Below, one piece after another: positions 58,634 through 64,000 of a DNA stretch of 64,000 nucleotides; within the stretch, counting starts at the first letter, position 1, and the number at the start of each line of letters is the position of its first letter. A program made the translations under genes and the position numbers. This stretch comes from Micromonospora siamensis (lineage in GTDB: Bacteria; Actinomycetota; Actinomycetes; Mycobacteriales; Micromonosporaceae): contig NZ_LT607751.1 in the NCBI RefSeq assembly GCF_900090305.1, forward strand, positions 3,410,001-3,474,000, written 5' to 3'. Below the pieces are notes generated by a model. It worked only from the letters and a program-made list of their open reading frames with translations, was not told where the DNA came from and searched no databases.

Positions 58634-58780
58634 ATGCACCTGGCCTACCTGGACGCGGGGTCCGGCAGCCTGATCGTGCAGGCGGTGGTCGGCGGAGTTG
58701 CCGGTGCGGCGGTCGCCGCCAAGCTCTACTGGCGCCGGCTGGTCGCCCGGTTCCGCCGGCAGCCCACCGACCACGGCTGA
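58634..58780 (+). CDS. 48-residue membrane micro-protein (YLDxGSGS family)
   Basis: MHLAYLDAGSGSLIVQAVVG, then one transmembrane helix (GGVAGAAVAAKLYW) and a basic tail RRLVARFRRQ. GAGGAGAGGAG lies upstream. Small proteins starting YLDPGSGS are often found beside surface-polysaccharide and sulfatase-type genes; here a methyltransferase starts 9 bases later and a sulfatase follows. Probably a small accessory subunit of that operon. Confidence 0.75.
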   Translation: MHLAYLDAGSGSLIVQAVVGGVAGAAVAAKLYWRRLVARFRRQPTDHG

Positions 58781-58789
58781 GCCGGGGCG

Positions 58790-60217
58790 ATGGCGATCTC
58801 CGAGAGCGGCGTACGGGTCGAGCCCGGCTCGTTCCGTGACCCGGCGAACCGGGTCTTCCACGCCGGTGGCGACGTGCTGCGGGCGCTGGACGAGACGGCC
58901 GCCGCCGACTGGCGGGCGCTGGCCGGAAGCGAGTTCTTCCCGGCGCTGATGGCGTCCGGCCGGGTCTGCCGCACCGAACCGGTCGAGCCGGCCGGCCCGC
59001 TGCCGGAGAGCGGCCGGGCCTGGGCCGCGGTGCTGCGCCACGAGCGGATCCCGTTCGTGGCGCACCCGTACGAGTGGTCCTTCTCGATGCTGCGCGACGC
59101 CGCGCTGCTGCACCTGGAGATCCTGCGCGCCGCGCTGCCGGCCGGCTTCACCACCAAGGACGGCTCGGCGTACAACCTCCAGTGGCGCGGGTCCGACCCG
59201 GTCTTCATCGACGTCGGCTCGTTCACCCCGGTCCGCGACGGCGAACCCTGGGCCGGCTACCGGCAGTTCTGCCAGACGCTGCTCTATCCGCTGCTGCTCC
59301 AGGCCCACCTGGGGCTGGACTTCCAGCCGTTGCTGCGGGCCCGCGTCGACGGCATCGAACCCGAGCAGATGCGGCGGATCTTCGGCGGCGCCCGGCGGCT
59401 GCTGCCCGGCGTACCCACCCACGTGCACCTGCACGGCGCCATGCAGCGCCGCAACTCCGGCGCCACCACCACCGACGTACGCTCCCAGCTGCGCGCCGCC
59501 GGCTACTCCCGGGAACTGGCCCTGGCCACCGTACGCGGGCTGGAGAAGCTGGTCCGCCGGCTGGACCACCGGCCCGGCGCCAGCCACTGGGCCGACTACC
59601 AGCGCACCTGCGGCTACACGGGTCAGGACCGGGCGGCCAAGGAGCAGTTCGTGACCACCGCGGTCGCCGGCGACCCGGAGCTGGTGCTCGACCTGGGCGC
59701 CAACGACGGCCGGTACGCCCGCCTCGCCGCCCGGCACGCCCGGTACGTGGTTGCCGTGGAGCAGGACCCGGCGGTGGTCGACGAGCTCTACCGGGCCCTG
59801 CGCACCGAGCGGGAACAGCGGATCCTGCCGCTGGTGATGGACCTCGCCGACCCGTCGCCCGGTGGTGGCTGGCGGGGCGTGGAGCGGGCCGGCTTCACCC
59901 CGCGCGCGGCGTGCGCCGACGTGACGCTCGCCCTGGCGCTGGTGCACCACCTGGCCATCGGGCGCAACGTGCCGCTGCCCGAGGTGGTGGACTGCCTGGC
60001 CGGGTGGTGCGCGCCGGGCGGGCGGCTGGTCGTCGAGTTCGTCGACCCGGCCGACCCGATGGCGGTCCGGCTGCTGGCCAACAAGCCCGACGGGCTCTTC
60101 CCCGACTACCACCGGGAGGAGTTCGAGCGGCTGCTCGCCGGCCGCGGCCGGGTCGAACGCCGCCTGGAGCTGCCGTCGGGCACCCGTACCCTCTACCAGG
60201 TGGTCGTGGGTGGCTGA
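58790..60217 (+). CDS. Class I SAM-dependent methyltransferase in sulfatase operon
   Basis: 475 residues. An N-terminal domain of about 270 residues of unknown role (EWSFSMLRDAALLHLEILRA, NLQWRGSDPVFIDVGSFTPV) precedes a methyltransferase domain: LVLDLGANDGRYARLAARHA (motif I), YVVAVEQDP, then DVTLALALVHHLAIGRNVPL and GGRLVVEFVDPADP. It resembles nodulation NoeA-like methyltransferases. The target is probably a surface glycan or lipid carrier. It overlaps the sulfatase gene by 8 bases. Confidence 0.85.
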   Translation: MAISESGVRVEPGSFRDPANRVFHAGGDVLRALDETAAADWRALAGSEFFPALMASGRVCRTEPVEPAGPLPESGRAWAAVLRHERIPFVAHPYEWSFSMLRDAALLHLEILRAALPAGFTTKDGSAYNLQWRGSDPVFIDVGSFTPVRDGEPWAGYRQFCQTLLYPLLLQAHLGLDFQPLLRARVDGIEPEQMRRIFGGARRLLPGVPTHVHLHGAMQRRNSGATTTDVRSQLRAAGYSRELALATVRGLEKLVRRLDHRPGASHWADYQRTCGYTGQDRAAKEQFVTTAVAGDPELVLDLGANDGRYARLAARHARYVVAVEQDPAVVDELYRALRTEREQRILPLVMDLADPSPGGGWRGVERAGFTPRAACADVTLALALVHHLAIGRNVPLPEVVDCLAGWCAPGGRLVVEFVDPADPMAVRLLANKPDGLFPDYHREEFERLLAGRGRVERRLELPSGTRTLYQVVVGG

Positions 60218-62258
60218 CCGGACCCTCGCGCCGCCCGCACCGGCCGCGCCCGCGGCGTCGCCCGAGGCGGCGACCACCGCCGGCTGGCGGGTGGAGCTGC
60301 GCCGGCTGGCCGAGGTGGCCGCGCTGGTCGGCCTGGTGGTCACCCAGCCGGTGCTGGACGTGCTCGGGCACAGCCCCGACTTCTTCCTGTTCCATCGCGC
60401 CCGACCCTCGGACGTGCTGCTGCTGGCGGGGCTGATCGCGGTGGTGCCCACCGTGCCGCTGGCGCTGCTCGGGGCGGCCAGCCGGCTGGCTGGCCGGATG
60501 GTCCGCGCGGCGGTGCACACCGGGCTGGTCGGGCTGCTGCTCGCCGCGCTCGCGGTGCAGGTGGGACGGCAGGTGACGCCGCTGCGGGGCGTACCGCTGC
60601 TGCTGGTGGCGGCGCTGGCCGGCGCCGCCGGGGCGACCGCGCACCGGCGGTGGCGGGTGCCCGGCCGGGTGCTGCGGGTGGCCGCCGTCGGCCCGCCGGT
60701 GTTCGTGCTGCTGTTCCTGTTCGCCTCGCCGGCCTCGGCGGTGGTGCTGCCGCGCGGGCAGGGCGGAGCCGCCGGTCAGGTCGCGACGGGCGCCCACCCG
60801 CCGATCGTCATGATCGTCCTGGACGAGTTCCCGCTGGTGTCGCTGCTGGGCCCCGACGGCCGGATCGACGCCGCGAAGTACCCGCACTTCGCCGAGCTGG
60901 CCGGCGGGTCGACCTGGTACCGCAACGCCACCGGGGTCAGCGGCTGGACCCCGTACGCGCTGCCGGCCATGCTCACCGGCCGGTTCCCGGCGAAGTCGGT
61001 CGCCCCGCACTACTCGCAGTACCCGGACAACCTCTTCACCGCCCTCGGCGGCCTGTACGACGTCCGCGCCGAGGAGAGCATCACCCGGCTCTGCCCACCC
61101 AGCCGCTGCGAGCAGCCCCGCACCCCCGAGCAGGGCCTCGGCGTGCTGGTGCGGGAGAGCGGCAAGCTGCTGCGCCAGGTCGCCGCGCCGGTGGACAGCC
61201 GGATCGACCCGGAGGAGTCGTACCGGGAGCGGACCGCGGCCGAGGCGGGGCTGGACGCGGCCGAGCCGATCCCGGACGACCCGAAGTTCCGCTTCGACAG
61301 CCTGGACGACAACCAGCCGGCCCGGTTCACCAGCTTCCTGGCCGGGCTGCGCCCGAGCCCCCGACCGACGCTGCACTTCCTGCACCTGCTGATGCCGCAC
61401 GCGCCGTGGGTGTTCCTGCCCTCGGGCGCCCGCTACGCCGCCCCCGAGGACCTGCCCAACGACGGGGCCGGTTGGGTGGACCTGGCCCGGGCCCGGCACC
61501 TGGCCCAGCTCGGCTACACCGACCGGCTGATCGGCGAGACGCTGCGGACCCTGAAGGCCACCGGCCTGTACGACCAGGCGCTGGTGCTGGTCACCGCCGA
61601 CCACGGGGTGAGTTTCCAGCGGGACTGGCAGGGCCGGGGCCTGGACGCGATCAACCACGCCGCCGGGCAGGTGGCCTGGGTGCCGATGTTCGTCAAGGAG
61701 CCGGGCCAGCGCGCCGGCCGGGTGGACGACCGCAACTGGGAGCACGTCGACCTGCTGCCCACCATCGCCGACTACGCCCACGTACGCCTGCCGTGGCGGG
61801 TCGACGGGCGGTCGGCGCGGCAGGCCCCCCGGCCGGACACGGACAAGCGCTTCTACGACCGGCCCGGGCAACCGCTGACGATCACCGGCGGGGTGCCCGC
61901 CCCGCCACCGTCGCCGGCCGTCCACCCGCTGGTCGGCACCACGGTCGGCGACCGGCCGGCCGCGGGTGGCGCCACCGTGGCGAACCTGGCCGCGTTCCGT
62001 GACGTCCGGCCGCAGAGCGGGGAGCTGCCGGCGCTGGTCTGGGGCACGGTGCCGGCCTCGGTGCCGGACGGCACCCTGCTGGCCGTGGCGGTCAACGGCC
62101 GGGTGGGGGCGGTGGTGCCCGTGACGCCGCCGGACCCCGGCGGGCGCCGGTTCGCCGCCCTGCTCGCCGACGACCGGCTGTTCCGCCCCGGCGCCAACGA
62201 CCTCGCCCTCTACCGGGTGGGGCCGGGGGACGCGCTGCGTCGGCTGCGGCTGTCCTGA
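60210..62258 (+). CDS. Membrane-anchored sulfatase/alkaline-phosphatase superfamily hydrolase
   Basis: 682 residues, GTG start. Four to five N-terminal helices (about 30-180) precede an extracytoplasmic domain with IVMIVLDEFPLVSLLGPDGR (first metal-binding Asp), TGVSGWTPYALPAMLTGRFP, where the nucleophile Thr or Ser should lie, HFLHLLMPHAPWVFLP, and VTADHGVSFQRDW. The arrangement is like LtaS/EptA-type phosphotransferases. It may transfer phosphoglycerol or a similar group to a surface polymer. Last gene of the operon. Confidence 0.88.
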   Translation: MADRTLAPPAPAAPAASPEAATTAGWRVELRRLAEVAALVGLVVTQPVLDVLGHSPDFFLFHRARPSDVLLLAGLIAVVPTVPLALLGAASRLAGRMVRAAVHTGLVGLLLAALAVQVGRQVTPLRGVPLLLVAALAGAAGATAHRRWRVPGRVLRVAAVGPPVFVLLFLFASPASAVVLPRGQGGAAGQVATGAHPPIVMIVLDEFPLVSLLGPDGRIDAAKYPHFAELAGGSTWYRNATGVSGWTPYALPAMLTGRFPAKSVAPHYSQYPDNLFTALGGLYDVRAEESITRLCPPSRCEQPRTPEQGLGVLVRESGKLLRQVAAPVDSRIDPEESYRERTAAEAGLDAAEPIPDDPKFRFDSLDDNQPARFTSFLAGLRPSPRPTLHFLHLLMPHAPWVFLPSGARYAAPEDLPNDGAGWVDLARARHLAQLGYTDRLIGETLRTLKATGLYDQALVLVTADHGVSFQRDWQGRGLDAINHAAGQVAWVPMFVKEPGQRAGRVDDRNWEHVDLLPTIADYAHVRLPWRVDGRSARQAPRPDTDKRFYDRPGQPLTITGGVPAPPPSPAVHPLVGTTVGDRPAAGGATVANLAAFRDVRPQSGELPALVWGTVPASVPDGTLLAVAVNGRVGAVVPVTPPDPGGRRFAALLADDRLFRPGANDLALYRVGPGDALRRLRLS

Positions 62259-62425
62259 GATAGCCTTCCGCCTTCGCGGACGAGCGGGTTTCCGATCGGC
62301 CAGGTCGGGAATCGGGTGACGCATACCTCACCCCCGAACCACGGTGGGCGGTATCGGCCGGACCGCGATTACGGTAAAAGCGAAGGCAATTCAACGAGGA
62401 TTTCGCCGGCGAAGCGAGGAACCAC

Positions 62426-63709
62426 ATGACGGAAGTCAAGCTCGATCACCCGGGTGGCCAGCTCTCGATGCCGGTGCACAGCGCGGTCGAGGGCCCCGCG
62501 GGCATCGGGGTGAGCAAGCTGCTGAAGGAAACCGGGATGACCACGTACGACCCCGGTTTCGTCAATACCGCCTCCTGTTCGTCCGCGATCACCTACATCG
62601 ACGGTGACGCGGGCATCCTGCGCTACCGGGGCTACCCGATCGAGCAGCTGGCGGAGAAGTCCTCCTTCCTGGAGGTCTCGTACCTGCTGATCTACGGTGA
62701 GCTGCCGTCCCAGCAGCAGCTGACCGAGTTCTCCGAGTGGATCCGGCGGCACTCGCTGCTGCACGAGGAGATGCGCCGCTTCTTCGACGGCTTCCCGCGC
62801 GAGGCGCACCCGATGGCGGTGCTGTCGTCGGCCGTGAGCGCCATCTCGACCTTCTACCAGGACAGCCTGGACCCGTTCGACTCCGAGCACGTGGAGATCT
62901 CCACTGTCCGCCTGATGGCGAAGGTCCCGACCATCGCCTCGTACGCGTACAAGAAGGCGATCGGCCAGCCGCTGCTGTACCCGGACAACTCGCTGGGCTA
63001 CGTGGAGAACTTCCTGCGGATGACCTTCGGCGTGCCGGCCGAGCAGTACGAGGTCGACCCGGTGATGGCCCGCGTGCTGGACATGCTCTTCGTGCTGCAC
63101 GCCGACCACGAGCAGAACTGCTCCACCTCCACGGTGCGCCTGGTCGGCTCCAGCAACGCCAACCTGTTCGCCTCGGTGTCGGCGGGCGTCAACGCCCTGT
63201 TCGGGCCGCTGCACGGTGGCGCGAACCAGGCCGTGCTGGAGATGCTGCAGAAGATCCAGGAAGACGGCGGCGACGTCCAGTCCTTCGTCCGCAAGGTCAA
63301 GGACAAGCAGGACGGCGTCAAGCTGATGGGCTTCGGCCACCGGGTCTACAAGAACTACGACCCGCGGGCCGCCATCGTCAAGAAGGCCGCCCAGGACGTG
63401 CTCGGCCGGATGGCCAAGCCGGACCCGCTGCTGGACCTCGCGATGCAGCTGGAGGAGATCGCGCTCGCCGACGACTTCTTCGTCTCCCGCAAGCTCTACC
63501 CGAACGTGGACTTCTACACCGGCCTGATCTACAAGGCCATGGGCTTCCCGACCCGGATGTTCACGGTGCTCTTCGCGCTGGGCCGGCTTCCCGGCTGGAT
63601 CGCCCAGTGGCGCGAGATGATCAACGACCCGGACACCAAGATCGGCCGCCCGCGGCAGATCTACAGCGGCGCCGCGGCGCGGGACTACACCCCGCTGACC
63701 GAGCGCTGA
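62426..63709 (+). CDS. gltA: Citrate synthase
   Basis: 427 residues. Catalytic residues are visible: His in VLHADHEQNCSTSTV, His in LMGFGHRVYKNYDPR and Asp in KLYPNVDFYTGLIYKAMGFP. It condenses oxaloacetate and acetyl-CoA in the first TCA-cycle step. Length and N terminus fit the hexameric type found in actinobacteria. Single gene with its own upstream region (62259-62425) and a strong terminator. Confidence 0.97.
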   Translation: MTEVKLDHPGGQLSMPVHSAVEGPAGIGVSKLLKETGMTTYDPGFVNTASCSSAITYIDGDAGILRYRGYPIEQLAEKSSFLEVSYLLIYGELPSQQQLTEFSEWIRRHSLLHEEMRRFFDGFPREAHPMAVLSSAVSAISTFYQDSLDPFDSEHVEISTVRLMAKVPTIASYAYKKAIGQPLLYPDNSLGYVENFLRMTFGVPAEQYEVDPVMARVLDMLFVLHADHEQNCSTSTVRLVGSSNANLFASVSAGVNALFGPLHGGANQAVLEMLQKIQEDGGDVQSFVRKVKDKQDGVKLMGFGHRVYKNYDPRAAIVKKAAQDVLGRMAKPDPLLDLAMQLEEIALADDFFVSRKLYPNVDFYTGLIYKAMGFPTRMFTVLFALGRLPGWIAQWREMINDPDTKIGRPRQIYSGAAARDYTPLTER

Positions 63710-63728
63710 CCGGACTCGGCACGAGGAG

Positions 63729-63763
63729 AGGCCGCCGGCCCCGCGAGGGGTCCGGCGGCCTTT
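63729..63763 (+). terminator. Strong terminator after citrate synthase
   Basis: A stem of AGGCCGCCGG-CCCC with GGGG-(T bulge)-CCGGCGGCCT and a GCGA loop, followed by TTT. It is 19 bases after the stop. The remaining sequence to 63892 shows no gene. Confidence 0.9.
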
Positions 63764-63892
63764 CGCGTACGCCTGCCGCGCAAGCCCGTGCAGATCTTCG
63801 CGCGAGGGTGCTGGAGCGGTCGGCGTGGACCGGTGCTGGCTTGCCGGACTCGCTCGGCAGCGGACGACTTTTCGAGCATCGACCGGCAGAAT

Positions 63893-63955
63893 CCGACCCG
63901 CCAGACCCGCCAGACCCGCCAGACCCGCCAGACCCGCCAGACCCGCCAGACCCGC
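63893..63955. repeat. 9-bp tandem repeat, six perfect units plus one degenerate
   Basis: CAGACCCGC is repeated six times at 63902-63955, preceded by the variant CCGACCCGC at 63893-63901. It is intergenic, downstream of the citrate synthase terminator. Confidence 0.9.
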
Positions 63956-64000
63956 CCGGTGGGAAGGCCGGACGGGTCGGGGACGGTCGGCGCCGTCAGC

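Noticed and set aside
63893..63955. CRISPR array
   Set aside because: The units are 9 bp with no spacers and no cas genes nearby; it is a simple tandem repeat.
1..64000. tRNA or rRNA genes
   Set aside because: Intergenic regions were read for GGTTCGA-type T-loops and cloverleaf stems; no convincing tRNA was found, though a tRNAscan run would be decisive.

Overview
The window is a very G+C-rich actinobacterial chromosome segment. The codon third positions, leaderless or GTG starts, DUF574 methyltransferase, DUF2267 and DUF2795 proteins, DivIVA-like and Ser/Thr kinase genes point to a Micromonosporaceae member, probably Micromonospora; the genus is inferred. No rRNA, tRNA, transposase, phage gene or CRISPR array was seen. 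About 64 coding regions are supported. Two of them are broken by single-base shifts.

Layout. 1-5.7 kb: DUF574 methyltransferase, an autoregulated LacI regulator, a Ser/Thr kinase, a frameshifted phosphotransferase and a DedA protein. 5.7-19.5 kb: two copies of a locus made of an inverted-repeat element, a long conserved leader and a secreted lysozyme-fold hydrolase gene (6533 and 18815). Between them lie a secreted alpha/beta hydrolase with TetR-like operators, MazG-like, pirin, membrane and CoA-transferase genes, a glycosyltransferase, a TerC gene under a manganese (yybP-ykoY) riboswitch, and a molybdopterin oxidoreductase operon.

19.5-32.3 kb is a fructan utilisation locus. It holds a secreted-type GH91 inulin fructotransferase, a secreted GH32 fructanase with tandem carbohydrate-binding-like domains, an ABC sugar importer (lipoprotein plus two permeases), a GH172 difructose-dianhydride hydrolase, a cytoplasmic GH32 enzyme, a PfkB fructokinase and two paralogous LacI repressors with two different operator sequences. 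The simplest reading is extracellular inulin to difructose dianhydride, import, intracellular hydrolysis and phosphorylation.

32.3-40.9 kb: an MFS exporter preceded by a 21-codon leader peptide and a set of nested hairpins (a probable attenuator), an acetyltransferase, a Tat-exported M28 peptidase, NDH-2, an AI-2E family protein, a spermidine-synthase-like protein, and a DUF2267-type protein next to a perfect 26-bp inverted repeat.

40.9-46.4 kb is a partner-switching signalling cluster: three STAS proteins, a GAF-PP2C phosphatase, a translationally coupled B12-binding protein carrying the CarH-type W-x9-EH signature, an Rcp1-like response regulator and a DivIVA-like protein. It may couple light (adenosylcobalamin photolysis) to an anti-sigma pathway.

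46.4-64 kb: a third lysozyme-fold protein behind an A+T-rich island, an EEP phosphohydrolase, an Ohr-like protein lacking the resolving cysteine, a second Ser/Thr kinase, a frameshifted alpha/beta hydrolase, a two-component system with YkcB/YkcC-type glycosyltransferases, an AraC regulator, a VOC protein, an operon of a micro-membrane protein, a methyltransferase and a membrane sulfatase, and citrate synthase followed by a strong terminator and a 9-bp tandem repeat.
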